Below are positions 8,278 through 17,626 of a stretch of 64,000 nt of DNA, one piece after another. The stretch comes from an uncultured Peptostreptococcaceae bacterium (GTDB lineage: Bacteria > Bacillota > Clostridia > Peptostreptococcales > Anaerovoracaceae): contig CAJUQR010000008.1 of NCBI GenBank assembly GCA_910588185.1, positions 85,933 through 149,932 of the forward strand. The letters run 5' to 3'. Position 1 is the first letter of the stretch. Every line of letters starts with the position of its first letter. The notes beneath the pieces were generated by a model. The model was not told the origin of the DNA. It did no database searches and saw only the letters and a list, made by a program, of their open reading frames with translations. The translations under genes and the position numbers were made by a program.

Positions 8278-8829
8278 TTATCTGTAATTCCAAAGTTCTC
8301 TGCTTGCTGTAGATACTGCTGTTGCTCCCGCATTAATTGCCATGTCCACATCACTTTTAAATTCAATGAGGCCTCCTGTCAATATCTCCATTGAAACTTT
8401 TTGGGCAAATTCTTTTATCTTCTTTTCTACAACTCCCGGCATAATCTCTACAACGTCAGGTTTTGCAATTCTTATGGATTCCACTGCTGTGTCCACCGAA
8501 TGAGAGTCAACTATAAAAAATCTCTGAACTGTTATTAAACCACAATCCTTTGCCGGACGAATCATATTAGTCTTAGTAGTAAGAATCCCGTCAGCTTCTA
8601 TACTTTTTAAAAATTCCATTCCCGCTCTGTCTTTGCCTACCCCCTCAACAAAATCCATGTGTATAAAGATTTTTTTGCCTGCCTCGTGTGCTTTTTTAAT
8701 ATACGATTCCAAATTCATAATACTGGAATAAAGCAAAAATATAACGTCGACTTTTGATGTCAATGAAATTTCGAAATCTTCTCTTGTTCTTACCGCTGCT
8801 GCTACTTTCCTACTGCTGAATACTGACAT
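8278..8829 (-). CDS. glpP: Glycerol-3-phosphate responsive antiterminator
   Basis: 183 residues covering the whole GlpP family barrel, with the typical IFIHMDFVEGVG, ILTTKTNMI and GGLIEFKSDVD segments. In Bacillus GlpP binds glycerol-3-phosphate and lets RNA polymerase read through leaders of glp genes. Here no glycerol genes adjoin, so it may act on a distant target. Strong GGGGGAGG ribosome binding site. The 31-base gap to the hydrolase gene suggests that the two could be co-transcribed. Confidence 0.88.
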   Translation of the reverse strand: MSVFSSRKVAAAVRTREDFEISLTSKVDVIFLLYSSIMNLESYIKKAHEAGKKIFIHMDFVEGVGKDRAGMEFLKSIEADGILTTKTNMIRPAKDCGLITVQRFFIVDSHSVDTAVESIRIAKPDVVEIMPGVVEKKIKEFAQKVSMEILTGGLIEFKSDVDMAINAGATAVSTASRELWNYR

Positions 8830-8979
8830 AAATTTCCTCCCCCGGCATTATGTTACCGTTATTTATCCTCAAAGGAACGGTTGCAAATCACATCAGCATC
8901 TGTTCCTCTTACTTTTTTATTATAATATCTCCAAGTTTAATTGGCAATATCAAGGTTATTTAATTTGTTCTTACTTCAC

Positions 8980-9030
8980 AATTAAAAACACGCCAAAACA
9001 AAGGTTATCCTTTATATAATCGACGTGTCA
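8980..9030 (-). terminator. Terminator after the PHP-domain gene
   Basis: Minus-strand arms ACACG and CGTGT with an inner AAGG/CCTT pair, followed by TTTTTAA. The rest of the 8830-9055 gap is AT-rich and should hold the glpP promoter; nothing else was recognised there. Confidence 0.55.
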
Positions 9031-9055
9031 TAATTTTTTCTTAACTTCGCACAAG

Positions 9056-9847
9056 CTATCTGTTACCATGAAAGTCTGATCCTTCAGTAATATGCAAATG
9101 ATACTTTGAAGCCATATCTATGAACCACAATCTTTCGTTATCGCTGTGCTTTGGATATATACATTCAATTCCCTTAAGACCATATTTCTTAAGTTCTTTG
9201 AGCAAAATTTCAAAATTTTCTTTAAATTCTGAGCTTTCCCTCTCTCCTATACCTTTTATCTTACACGGATGAGCCAAAACAGCTATGCCTCCCGCACTAC
9301 GAATTATTTCAATAGCCTTTGCTGCGGAGATTTTTTCTCTTTTAATAGATTTTATTTCATCAGATTCGAGTAGTTTTCCTGGCTCAAAAGCCTCAGACAT
9401 ATTGCTTATATATCCTTTTGCAACTAATGCTCTCGCAAAATTAGGCTTTCCTATATATGTCTGTCCCTCTCTTTGAATTAAATCACGCTCGCATATATCA
9501 AAACCTTGACTTTGCAATGCTTTTAGAAGTTTATCATTTCTTTCTTTACGAATATTTGCAAGATATTTTAACTGTTCTTTTAATTGACCATTATCAGGGT
9601 CAAAATAGTATCCAAGAATATGAATTTCCTTGCCATCCATATCCGTAGAAAATTCTATCCCGGGAATAATTTTTATATTCTCATCTTTTGCCTGCGAAAC
9701 TGCATCTGCAATGCCATCTGTAACTTCATGGTCCGTGATGGCAATCATATCGAATTCATCTTTAATATACTTTTTAACTATATCATTTGGACTCATAGTA
9801 CCGTCAGAATAATACGAATGAATATGAAAATCTGTCTTAAAGCTCAT
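9056..9847 (-). CDS. PHP-domain phosphoesterase
   Basis: 263 residues of the PHP family. Metal-binding motifs are visible in order: FHIHSYYSDG near the N-terminus, ITDHE about residue 38, GIEFS, AHPCK and the C-terminal GSDFHG. Relatives include the 3',5'-nucleoside bisphosphate phosphatase YciV/RnaseAM and histidinol-phosphatase-like proteins; the short one-domain form with an insertion after GIEFS fits the YciV type best. Starts 3 bases after the DJ-1 gene, so translation is coupled. Substrate not proven. Confidence 0.85.
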   Translation of the reverse strand: MSFKTDFHIHSYYSDGTMSPNDIVKKYIKDEFDMIAITDHEVTDGIADAVSQAKDENIKIIPGIEFSTDMDGKEIHILGYYFDPDNGQLKEQLKYLANIRKERNDKLLKALQSQGFDICERDLIQREGQTYIGKPNFARALVAKGYISNMSEAFEPGKLLESDEIKSIKREKISAAKAIEIIRSAGGIAVLAHPCKIKGIGERESSEFKENFEILLKELKKYGLKGIECIYPKHSDNERLWFIDMASKYHLHITEGSDFHGNR

Positions 9848-9850
9848 CTA

Positions 9851-10390
9851 TTACAACAGCAGGCCATCGGAAAGTTCTTCTCCTGCCTTATCTCCTTTAA
9901 AATATTTAACTATAGCAACTGCAAATTTCATGGCCGTGCCAGGTCCCTGAGATGTTATAATATTATTATCCCTAACCACCGGAAAATCAATGGCCTCAGC
10001 ACCCTTCAATTCATCTTCCATGCCCGGATATATTGTAGCCCTTCTTCCTGCTAAAATACCCAAAGAGCCTAATATTAACGGCGCAGCACAAATTGCTGCA
10101 AGTGGTTTTTTCATTTCTGCAAACAAAGCAATCTTTCTGCAAAGTCCGCCATGATCCCGCAGGTTATATGCACCAGGAAGACCGCCCGGCAAAACTATCA
10201 TTTCACACTTTTCATAATCAATGTCTTCAAACAGATAATCTGCTTCTACTGTTATCCCGTGAGCACCTTTGACACTTTTATCTCCTGTTACAGAAACAAA
10301 ATATGCAGATAAGTCAACTCTTCTCAATATATCCACAACAGTTATAGCTTCTACTTCTTCAAAGCCTTGAGCCAAATGTACCAATATCAT
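9851..10390 (-). CDS. DJ-1/PfpI family protein
   Basis: 179 residues, the normal length of a DJ-1/YajL/ThiJ-type protein. The nucleophile elbow AAICAAPLIL places the reactive cysteine near residue 100, and the early acidic residue EEVEA typical of DJ-1 is present. Members act in protein or small-molecule deglycation, or as redox-sensing chaperones; which applies here is unknown. It lies between the DUF1461 membrane gene and the PHP gene with short gaps, implying one operon. Confidence 0.85.
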   Translation of the reverse strand: MILVHLAQGFEEVEAITVVDILRRVDLSAYFVSVTGDKSVKGAHGITVEADYLFEDIDYEKCEMIVLPGGLPGAYNLRDHGGLCRKIALFAEMKKPLAAICAAPLILGSLGILAGRRATIYPGMEDELKGAEAIDFPVVRDNNIITSQGPGTAMKFAVAIVKYFKGDKAGEELSDGLLL

Positions 10391-10404
10391 GATCTCATCC
10401 TCTT

Positions 10405-11067
10405 CTAATAAAATATTCTAGGCGGTTTTGTCAATGCATAAGTCAAATAAGAAATAGCTAATACCGCAATCAATGTATATCCAATAACGAAAAATCCTGC
10501 CATATGAATGAAATCCTCCCCAAGAATTATCGAAAGCAGTGAATTTTCTTTTAATGGCTCAAGCCCCACAAAAGAAGCAAGCCATCTTCTTCCGCCATCA
10601 TTTAACAATACAAAACCTTCGCATGCCAGTAACAATGCACTGACTATCCAAGTAGCTTTAAGCCTTTTACGCAAAACAAGCTTGAAGTCGTTCTTTAAAA
10701 AATAAACATATATAGATACTGTAAGTATCAAGCAAACCAGACATATGATAAAACTTATATCAATCGCCGTTTTAGCTGTAAGCATATTATCACTGTCCGC
10801 ATTGCCGAAAATCCCCTGCATATCATATCCTGTATTCTCATATATTTGGAATTCCTTTGGTCTCCACGAATTCATAAAGCTTGCTACCTCATCAGCCATC
10901 TGTGAATTAGTGAACTCTGTATAAAGGCGATCTACAACTCTTGTATCATTAAAATAATATAAATATGTTCCCGATGTTCGTGCTACTATGTTCTGTCCAA
11001 GGGTTATCATAAATAATGACAGTGTAATAACCAGCAAATATGAGCAAACATAATTGAACTTCTTCAA
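10405..11067 (-). CDS. DUF1461 (TIGR01906) integral membrane protein
   Basis: 220 residues with one helix near the N-terminus, an extracellular segment rich in aromatic residues (FMNSWRPKEF) and three helices in the second half. The overall pattern matches the TIGR01906/DUF1461 family of Firmicutes, whose role is unknown. Start is TTG behind a strong AGGAGG. It heads an apparent operon with the DJ-1 and PHP genes and is divergent from the DUF6512 gene across a 62-base gap holding both promoters. Confidence 0.75.
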   Translation of the reverse strand: MKKFNYVCSYLLVITLSLFMITLGQNIVARTSGTYLYYFNDTRVVDRLYTEFTNSQMADEVASFMNSWRPKEFQIYENTGYDMQGIFGNADSDNMLTAKTAIDISFIICLVCLILTVSIYVYFLKNDFKLVLRKRLKATWIVSALLLACEGFVLLNDGGRRWLASFVGLEPLKENSLLSIILGEDFIHMAGFFVIGYTLIAVLAISYLTYALTKPPRIFY

Positions 11068-11129
11068 AATTCTCCCTCCTAAAAATACCTTTACATAGTA
11101 TATGATACACTAATACAGGGCAAAATACA

Positions 11130-11726
11130 ATGCAAATAATAATGCAGAAAGTTGGTCTTATAACTATGTATATACAAAAATCAAAAATTTTTTCTTTGGG
11201 AATACAAATAATTGCAGGATTTATTTTTGTATCGGTCTTTGGATGTCTTCTTCATTTCTTTTTTGAATGGACTTCAGAAAATCATATTATCGCAGCCTTT
11301 TCTCCCGTAAACGAGAGTCCTTGGGAACACTTAAAATTAGTTTACTATCCTATTTTATTTTTCTTAATTATCCAATTAATATACTTAAAGAACAAAAGAA
11401 CTTCTATACCAAATCTGATATGGTTTACAGCCCTGTCGGTACTGCTTGCCATGTTGCTTACAACGGTAATATATTATACCTACATCGGTATAACCGGTAA
11501 AAATATAGACTGGTTCAACATAGCTATTTTTTTCATCTCCGTTTGCGCAGCTTATATATTCAATTATAATATGATAAAGAGCAGAACATCTAAGATACAT
11601 TATTCTTCTCTATGTGGTATCCTTATTTTTATCGTACTTGGCGCTGCTCTCATTACGTTCACCTATTTTACACCTCATATACCATGGTTTGCAGACCCGG
11701 TCAGCGGCAGTTTTGGGCTTGAATAA
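11130..11726 (+). CDS. DUF6512-like integral membrane protein
   Basis: 198 residues, six predicted membrane helices and a conserved HFFFEW..FSPVNESPWEHLK segment after helix 1, which I associate with the DUF6512 family of clostridial membrane proteins. Function unknown. The start is uncertain: ATGs exist at 11130, 11142 and 11166, none with a strong ribosome binding site, and the third would give a product starting MYIQKSK. Divergent from the DUF1461 gene. Confidence 0.7.
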   Translation: MQIIMQKVGLITMYIQKSKIFSLGIQIIAGFIFVSVFGCLLHFFFEWTSENHIIAAFSPVNESPWEHLKLVYYPILFFLIIQLIYLKNKRTSIPNLIWFTALSVLLAMLLTTVIYYTYIGITGKNIDWFNIAIFFISVCAAYIFNYNMIKSRTSKIHYSSLCGILIFIVLGAALITFTYFTPHIPWFADPVSGSFGLE

Positions 11727-11769
11727 GGATTTTTTGTAATCCTTGCGCGTCGTCTTAGGTTTTCTCACT

Positions 11770-11800
11770 AAAAAAGCAGACATGAAAACCCATGCCTGCT
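11770..11800 (-). terminator. Terminator after the PduL-type gene
   Basis: GCAGGCATG and CATGTCTGC arms with loop GGTTTT, followed by TTTTTT on the minus strand, about 10 bases past the stop. The convergent DUF6512 gene ends 44 bases away. Confidence 0.8.
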
Positions 11801-11809
11801 CACAAATGC

Positions 11810-12382
11810 TTATTTTATAATTGTGCAAACTGCATCAGGACCACAGCCTGCTGCATTTCCTTCGTCTGTATCAAGATGAACTTCTCTTTCATGTTTTGCA
11901 CCTGCTCTTACGAGAACATTGTCAAATACCAGACCTCTTTCTCCCTCAATCTTGATGCTCACAATTTCGCCATCTTTAACTCCTGCTTCTGCTGCCTGCT
12001 CATCATTCAAATGAACATGTCTCATTGCAACCATTACGCCATGATCAAGATCAACTTCACCGCAAGGTCCGATAACCTTGCATCCAGGTGTTCCGTCAAG
12101 TTTGCCTGATTCTCTTACAGGCGCCTTTATGCCTATAGTTCTTGCATCTGTCATAGCAAGCTCAACTTGTGTTTCAGGTCTTGCAGGTCCTAAAACTCTA
12201 ATACCCTTTAAAGTATTCTTAGGTCCTACGATATCAACCTTTTCTTCACACGCAAATTGTCCCGGCTGAACTAAATCTTTAGTAGGAGTCAATTTGTGAC
12301 CTTTACCGAACAGAACGTCAATATGTTCTTCACTAAGATGAATGTGTTTGTTTGATAATCCTATCTTTACTTCATAAGCCAT
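11810..12382 (-). CDS. PduL-type phosphate acyltransferase
   Basis: 190 residues of the PduL family, which swaps CoA and phosphate on acetyl or propionyl groups. The zinc/CoA-binding segments are visible: NKHIHLS near residue 11, MRHVHL near 122 and HEREVHLDTDE near the C-terminus. No microcompartment genes adjoin and no N-terminal encapsulation peptide is seen, so it probably serves as a housekeeping phosphotransacetylase making acetyl-phosphate for ATP. Own ribosome binding site (AAGGAG) and terminator suggest a single-gene unit. Confidence 0.88.
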   Translation of the reverse strand: MAYEVKIGLSNKHIHLSEEHIDVLFGKGHKLTPTKDLVQPGQFACEEKVDIVGPKNTLKGIRVLGPARPETQVELAMTDARTIGIKAPVRESGKLDGTPGCKVIGPCGEVDLDHGVMVAMRHVHLNDEQAAEAGVKDGEIVSIKIEGERGLVFDNVLVRAGAKHEREVHLDTDEGNAAGCGPDAVCTIIK

Positions 12383-12433
12383 TTTTCACATCTCCTTCGC
12401 AACTTATATAATAATTATTTTTATAAACCTTTA

Positions 12434-12970
12434 TTATGCTTCAATATAACCTACATATGGCAGGTTTCTGTATTTTTGATCATAGTCAAGACCATATCCT
12501 ATAACAAACAAATTATCTATCGAGAATCCTATGTAGTCAGCCTCTATATCAGCTATACGCCTTGACGGCTTGTCTAATAGAGTACAGATGCGAATACTTT
12601 TTGGATTCCTGTCTGCCAAATGTTCTTTTAAATATTTAAGAGTAGTACCGGTATCGACTATGTCTTCAATTATAATTACATTTTTATCATAAATATCGCC
12701 TTCAAGATCTTTTTTTATCTTCACAACTCCTGAAGTAGTAGTTCCTGAACCATAACTTGAAGCCATGACAAAATCAATCTCCGCATCGTTGACTATATTC
12801 TTCATAAGGTCTGCCATCCATACCACTGCTCCTCGCAAAGTACCTATCAGATAAACAGGCTCACCATTATAATCATCATAAATCTGCTTGCCTATTTCAG
12901 CAGCTCTCGCCTCAATCTGCTCTTTTGTAAATAATATTTTTCCTATCTGCTTGTCAGTGTTGTTCTTCAT
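12434..12970 (-). CDS. hpt: Hypoxanthine phosphoribosyltransferase
   Basis: 178 residues. It converts hypoxanthine or guanine and PRPP to IMP or GMP in purine salvage. The PRPP-binding motif VIIIEDIVDTGTTL lies at about residues 96-109, and the flexible-loop region MASSYGSGTTTSG is present. The start overlaps the end of the YkvA-like gene by 17 bases, so it is translationally coupled to it and probably part of the lon-engB transcript. Confidence 0.93.
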   Translation of the reverse strand: MKNNTDKQIGKILFTKEQIEARAAEIGKQIYDDYNGEPVYLIGTLRGAVVWMADLMKNIVNDAEIDFVMASSYGSGTTTSGVVKIKKDLEGDIYDKNVIIIEDIVDTGTTLKYLKEHLADRNPKSIRICTLLDKPSRRIADIEADYIGFSIDNLFVIGYGLDYDQKYRNLPYVGYIEA

Positions 12971-13298
12971 CTCTTTCGTCCTCCCGGTCTACAGTAAATT
13001 CTACTCCTTCTACTATATCTTCTTTTCTAAACGTACCTGAAAAATCCTGTTCCTTTTCACCATCCCAATATAAATCCAACGTATCTTTAAGATTCCAAAT
13101 TATCCATATCCAAAGAACCAAATCATCTAAAAATCCAAAAGGAAATAATACCGGCGGTATTAAATCTACAGGTAAAAACAGGTAAATTATACCCAGTACA
13201 ACTAAAATCTTTTTCCGTTTAGGCACAGTTTTATCTCGCATCATCGATTTTATCGCTTTAATACGTCTAAAAAGTACCCTAAAACTGATAAATTGCAT
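12954..13298 (-). CDS. YkvA-like (DUF1232) small membrane protein
   Basis: 114 residues with the DUF1232 core: a basic N-terminus, then VLGIIYLFLPVDLIPPVLFP, in which the LPxDLIPD-like loop typical of the family is seen, and a second hydrophobic stretch around LDDLVLWIWII. The acidic C-terminus overlaps hpt. It follows engB immediately and has a GGAGG site within the end of that gene. Cellular role of the family is not established. Confidence 0.8.
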   Translation of the reverse strand: MQFISFRVLFRRIKAIKSMMRDKTVPKRKKILVVLGIIYLFLPVDLIPPVLFPFGFLDDLVLWIWIIWNLKDTLDLYWDGEKEQDFSGTFRKEDIVEGVEFTVDREDERDEEQH

Positions 13299-13886
13299 TT
13301 ATTCCTCCAGAAGTTTTTCCATCTCTTCCAGTAACTTATCTTGTCCTGTTCTCTTCAAAGCTGAAACCGGAATAACCATATCATTTACACTTAAATTTAA
13401 CGTTTTTCTTATTACACTGACACATTTTTGCATCTCATTTTTTGATACCTTATCTGCTTTGGTCGCAACAACGATACCGTCAAGACCGTAATGTCTGAGA
13501 TATTCATACATCTGTATGTCCTGAGCAGACGGAGCATGTCTTATATCCACAAGCTGAATCACCTTTTTCAGACCCTGTCTTTTCTGAAAGTACTCTTCCA
13601 TCATAGGCCCCCAGTCCTTGGACATACCCTTTGAAACCTTAGCATATCCATATCCGGGCAAATCTACAATACGAAAAACACCATTAACTTTATAAAAATT
13701 TATAGTCCTGGTTTTTCCCGGGCTTCCCGACACACGTGCTAAACTTTTTCTGTTAGTTAATAAGTTTAAGAGTGAAGATTTGCCTACATTAGACCTACCT
13801 GCAAAGGCAATTTCTATCATTGAATCTTCCGGATATTGATTAGCTTTAACCGCAACTGCTTCAAGCTGTGCATCTCTTATTATCAT
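13299..13886 (-). CDS. engB: Ribosome biogenesis GTP-binding protein EngB/YsxC
   Basis: 195 residues. EngB is a small GTPase needed for late 50S ribosomal subunit assembly. Visible motifs: GRSNVGKSS (G1), DLPGYG (G3), TKADK (G4) and the later SALK (G5). An upstream-extended frame exists, but the ATG at 13886, one base past the lon stop and behind AAAGGTG, gives the standard N-terminus with the conserved beta strand before G1. Directly downstream of lon, the usual order in Firmicutes. Confidence 0.93.
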   Translation of the reverse strand: MIIRDAQLEAVAVKANQYPEDSMIEIAFAGRSNVGKSSLLNLLTNRKSLARVSGSPGKTRTINFYKVNGVFRIVDLPGYGYAKVSKGMSKDWGPMMEEYFQKRQGLKKVIQLVDIRHAPSAQDIQMYEYLRHYGLDGIVVATKADKVSKNEMQKCVSVIRKTLNLSVNDMVIPVSALKRTGQDKLLEEMEKLLEE

Positions 13887-13887
13887 A

Positions 13888-16272
13888 CTACACCTTTGGA
13901 CTTTCTTCCAGTGCATATTCAAGGGTTTCCTGCGCTTTTTCAAGTAAAATAAATTTAAGCTGCTTACGTACAGTTTTAGGAATATCATCTATGTCCGCTT
14001 TATTGTCTTTTGGCAGCAAAATAGTTCTTATTCCTGCTCTATGTGCAGCCAAAACCTTTTCTTTTATTCCACCTACAGGAAGAACTTTTCCTCTAAGAGT
14101 TATTTCCCCTGTCATTGCAACATCTTTTTTGACCGGTCTTTGTGTAAGTGCAGACATCACAGATGTAAACATAGTTACGCCCGCCGACGGACCATCCTTA
14201 GGAACTGCTCCCTCAGGAACATGCACATGCAAATCATAGTTTTTGTAAAAATCTTTTTCTATATTATATTGATCAGCGATTGAACGAATATAGGTTATGG
14301 CAGTTTTGGCAGATTCCTGCATCACATCTCCAAGCTGCCCTGTCAGCTGTATTGCACCGTTTCCAGGCACAAAGGATGTCTCAATAAACAGAGTATCTCC
14401 TCCAACCTGAGTCCATGCCATACCAGTTGTAACGCCTACTTCACTGGCCTCATTGACCATATCATATCTATACCTGTGTTTGCCTAAATATTTTTCAATA
14501 GTAGCAGGTGTAATCCTATATACATCGCCTTTCTTGCTTACAATATTTTTTGCAACTTTTCGGCATAAACTTCCTATCTCCCTTTCAAGATTTCTGACGC
14601 CCGATTCTCTCGTATAAAAATTAATCAAATCTCTAAGAGCTTTTTCCCCTATAGTAAAATTCTTCTTCTTAAGACCATGGGCTTTCATCTGCTTAGGGAT
14701 CAAGTATCTCTGTGCGATTTTAACTTTTTCTTCTTCTGTATATCCTGAAACTTCTATAACTTCCATCCTATCAAGAAGAGGTCTTGGTATAGTCTCTATG
14801 GTATTGGCAGTTGTAATAAACATAACCTTTGATAAATCAAACGGAACTTCAAGAAAATGATCAGTAAATTCTTTGTTCTGTTCAGGATCTAAGACTTCAA
14901 GCAAAGCTGATGCCGGATCCCCCTTAAAATCTGAACCTATCTTGTCTACCTCATCAAAAAGGAACACCGGATTATTTGTTCCCGCATCTTTTATGGCACT
15001 TATAACTCTTCCGGGAATAGCTCCTATATAAGTTCTTCTGTGTCCTCTTATCTCTGCTTCATCTCTTACTCCGCCAAGAGACATTCTTACAAACTCTCTT
15101 CCTGTGGATCTGGCTATGGATCTAGCTATGGAAGTCTTACCCACTCCCGGAGGACCTAATAAACATATTATGGGACCTTTAATTCCCTTAGAAAGATGAA
15201 TAACCGCTAAATATTCGAGGATTCTTTCTTTAACTTTGCTTAATCCATAGTGATCCTCATCCAATACTTTCTCTGCTTTTTTAAGATCAGAGTTGGTTTT
15301 AGAGCTGTTATTCCACGGCAAACTAACTATGGTATCAACATAGTTTCTTATTACACCGCTTTCTGCCGATGAAGGCATCATCTTTGTGAATTTATTGATT
15401 TCTTTTTTAACCTTTTCGGTTATTTTATCGTCAAGCTTTAATTCATCAAGCTTTTCAATCCATTTTCTAGCTTCGTCTGCCGCATCCTCATCTGCACCAA
15501 GCTCTGATTGTATAGCTTTAAGCTGTTCACGCAGATAATACTCTTTTTGATTTTGTTTTACATTTTCCTGCACCTTCTCACTGATTTCTCGCTCAAGTCT
15601 AAGTATCTGATTCTCTCTGAATATGAGAGTATTAATCAATACAAGGCGAGCTTTTATATCGAAGGTTTCAAGAATTTCTTGTTTTTCTTCCAAGTCTAAA
15701 TCAAGCTGAACAGCAACTGTGTCAGCAAAAATTTCTGCATCCTTAAATGCAACTGACATATCATAAGTGTCCGACTTTGCATTTGGATTTAAATCAAGAT
15801 ATTCGTTAAAAGAATTAAGCACTATGCGTTTCATAGCTTCTGTTTCCAAATCATCTTCAGAAACATGGTTTCGTGGAATTTCTTCAATTGAAACTGTGAT
15901 ATATGGTTCTTCTGAAACCACTTCTTTTATGGCGGCTCTATGTAAGCCCTCTACAAGCACTCTCACAGAATCACCTTGTATTTTAAGCATTTGCTTAATC
16001 TTTACTACTGTTCCGACTTTATAATAATCTTCCTCCTTAGGGATAAGAATATATTCATCTTTCTGGGAGGATACAAATAAAATCTTATCTTTTTTCATGG
16101 CAGCCTCAAGAGCTTTAACAGACTTCTCCCTGCCCACATCAAAATGAGCTACAGTCTGAGGAAAGACACTGATCCCCCTTAAAGGTATACACGGCATGAT
16201 AAGATTTTCTTCTTCTAAAGACAATTCTTCAATTTCATTATCCTGTATGACCTTTTCTTCTGCTGTTGTCAT
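13888..16272 (-). CDS. lon: ATP-dependent protease La
   Basis: 794 residues, full length for LonA. Domains in order: N-terminal substrate-binding domain (about 25-230), AAA+ module with Walker A GPPGVGKTS and Walker B FLFDEVDK, and a C-terminal serine-lysine protease domain with the PKDGPSAGVTM motif carrying the catalytic serine. It degrades damaged and regulatory proteins in the cytosol. Strong GAAGGGGGAA ribosome binding site. Lies between clpX and engB; a hairpin after clpX may insulate it. Confidence 0.96.
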   Translation of the reverse strand: MTTAEEKVIQDNEIEELSLEEENLIMPCIPLRGISVFPQTVAHFDVGREKSVKALEAAMKKDKILFVSSQKDEYILIPKEEDYYKVGTVVKIKQMLKIQGDSVRVLVEGLHRAAIKEVVSEEPYITVSIEEIPRNHVSEDDLETEAMKRIVLNSFNEYLDLNPNAKSDTYDMSVAFKDAEIFADTVAVQLDLDLEEKQEILETFDIKARLVLINTLIFRENQILRLEREISEKVQENVKQNQKEYYLREQLKAIQSELGADEDAADEARKWIEKLDELKLDDKITEKVKKEINKFTKMMPSSAESGVIRNYVDTIVSLPWNNSSKTNSDLKKAEKVLDEDHYGLSKVKERILEYLAVIHLSKGIKGPIICLLGPPGVGKTSIARSIARSTGREFVRMSLGGVRDEAEIRGHRRTYIGAIPGRVISAIKDAGTNNPVFLFDEVDKIGSDFKGDPASALLEVLDPEQNKEFTDHFLEVPFDLSKVMFITTANTIETIPRPLLDRMEVIEVSGYTEEEKVKIAQRYLIPKQMKAHGLKKKNFTIGEKALRDLINFYTRESGVRNLEREIGSLCRKVAKNIVSKKGDVYRITPATIEKYLGKHRYRYDMVNEASEVGVTTGMAWTQVGGDTLFIETSFVPGNGAIQLTGQLGDVMQESAKTAITYIRSIADQYNIEKDFYKNYDLHVHVPEGAVPKDGPSAGVTMFTSVMSALTQRPVKKDVAMTGEITLRGKVLPVGGIKEKVLAAHRAGIRTILLPKDNKADIDDIPKTVRKQLKFILLEKAQETLEYALEESPKV

Positions 16273-16294
16273 AACTGTTCCCCCTTCCTTTCAT

Positions 16295-16327
16295 TTTAGA
16301 AAACAAGGCGACCGGAGTCGCCTTGTT
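16295..16327 (-). terminator. Hairpin between clpX and lon
   Basis: Perfect 11-base arms AACAAGGCGAC/GTCGCCTTGTT with a four-base loop, overlapping the clpX stop and followed by TTTTCTAAAAT. The T-run is interrupted, so it may be a partial terminator or processing site. Confidence 0.6.
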
Positions 16328-17606
16328 ATGAAGCCGTAGCTTCACGTTCTTCCAATCGTTTACCGTCTGCCAGAAGTAATACAGGCTTTGCCTTATCTTC
16401 AACGGTTTCTCTCGATACTATACATTTTTGAACGTCTTGTCTTGAAGGAATTTCATACATTATTTCTGTCATTATTCCTTCCATTATACTGCGAAGCCCT
16501 CTAGCTCCAGTCTTTCTGTCTATGGCTTGTTTTGCCACAGCCTTAACTGCATCATCATCCATTTCAAGCTCAACGCCATCCATTTCGAGCAGTTTCTTAT
16601 ACTGTTTTAAAAGAGCACTCTTCGGCTCCTTAATTATTCTTACCAAAGCTTCTTCTGAAAGCTGTTGCAAAGTAACAATTACCGGCAATCTTCCTATAAA
16701 TTCAGGAATCAAACCAAACCTAAGCAAATCTTCAGGCTGCACTTTTTCGAGTAGTTTATCATCAGATTCTGCATCTGCCAACTTAATTTCGGAGTTGAAT
16801 CCTATGACTTTATCTCCCATACGGCGTTTTATTATCTTATCAAGACCGTCAAAAGCGCCTCCGCATATAAACAACACGTTGGTAGTATCAAACTGGATAA
16901 ACTCCTGATGAGGATGTTTTCTGCCTCCCTGAGGAGGTACGTTGGCAACAGTGCCCTCAAGTATCTTAAGCAATGCCTGCTGTACACCTTCTCCTGATAC
17001 ATCTCTTGTAATTGAAGGGTTTTCTGATCTTCGTGAGATTTTATCTATCTCATCAACGTATATAATTCCCTTCTGTGCTTTCTCAACATCATAGTCTGCA
17101 GCTTGAAGTAATTTGAGCAAAATATTCTCCACATCTTCGCCCACATAACCTGCCTCTGTAAGTGCTGTTGCGTCTGCAATAGCAAACGGAACATCCAAAA
17201 TCTTAGCAAGAGTCTGGGCAAGCAAAGTTTTACCTGAACCTGTAGGTCCTATCATAACAATATTGCTCTTTTGCAGCTCTACATCATCTTTACTTGAAGT
17301 TTTAGATAGGTTTATTCTCTTATAATGATTATATACAGCTACTGCCAATGCCTTTTTTGCCTTGTCCTGTTCTATTACATATTCAGAAAGAATATCAGTA
17401 ATTTCTTTGGGCTTAGGCAGCTTATAAACCTTATCAGTATCTGCAGTCTTTTCTTCTTGAAGTCTGTCATCAAGTATATCCATACAAATGTGAATACACT
17501 CATCACATATATATACTCCAGGACCTGCAACAAGTTTGGTAACTTGACTTTGAGGTTTGCCGCAGAAAGAGCATTTTAGCTGTTTATTTTCATCATATTT
17601 GCTCAT
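16326..17606 (-). CDS. clpX: ClpXP protease ATPase subunit
   Basis: 426 residues. ClpX unfolds tagged substrates and feeds them into ClpP. An N-terminal zinc-binding domain with CSFCGK and CDECIHIC cysteine pairs precedes an AAA+ module with Walker A GPTGSGKT, Walker B IIYVDEIDK, and a sensor-2 GARGLRS segment near the C-terminus. Follows clpP by 20 bases and is surely co-transcribed with it. Ribosome binding site GGGGG-like. Confidence 0.96.
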   Translation of the reverse strand: MSKYDENKQLKCSFCGKPQSQVTKLVAGPGVYICDECIHICMDILDDRLQEEKTADTDKVYKLPKPKEITDILSEYVIEQDKAKKALAVAVYNHYKRINLSKTSSKDDVELQKSNIVMIGPTGSGKTLLAQTLAKILDVPFAIADATALTEAGYVGEDVENILLKLLQAADYDVEKAQKGIIYVDEIDKISRRSENPSITRDVSGEGVQQALLKILEGTVANVPPQGGRKHPHQEFIQFDTTNVLFICGGAFDGLDKIIKRRMGDKVIGFNSEIKLADAESDDKLLEKVQPEDLLRFGLIPEFIGRLPVIVTLQQLSEEALVRIIKEPKSALLKQYKKLLEMDGVELEMDDDAVKAVAKQAIDRKTGARGLRSIMEGIMTEIMYEIPSRQDVQKCIVSRETVEDKAKPVLLLADGKRLEEREATAS

Positions 17607-17626
17607 ATTTTAACTATTCCCCCTAA

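Noticed and set aside
11726..11746. Hairpin AAGGATT/AATCCTT after the DUF6512-like gene
   Set aside because: There is no T-run after it, so it is not a convincing terminator.
13887..13988. Upstream extension of engB into lon
   Set aside because: The added residues are a shadow of the lon 3' end in another frame; the ATG at 13886 gives the usual EngB N-terminus.
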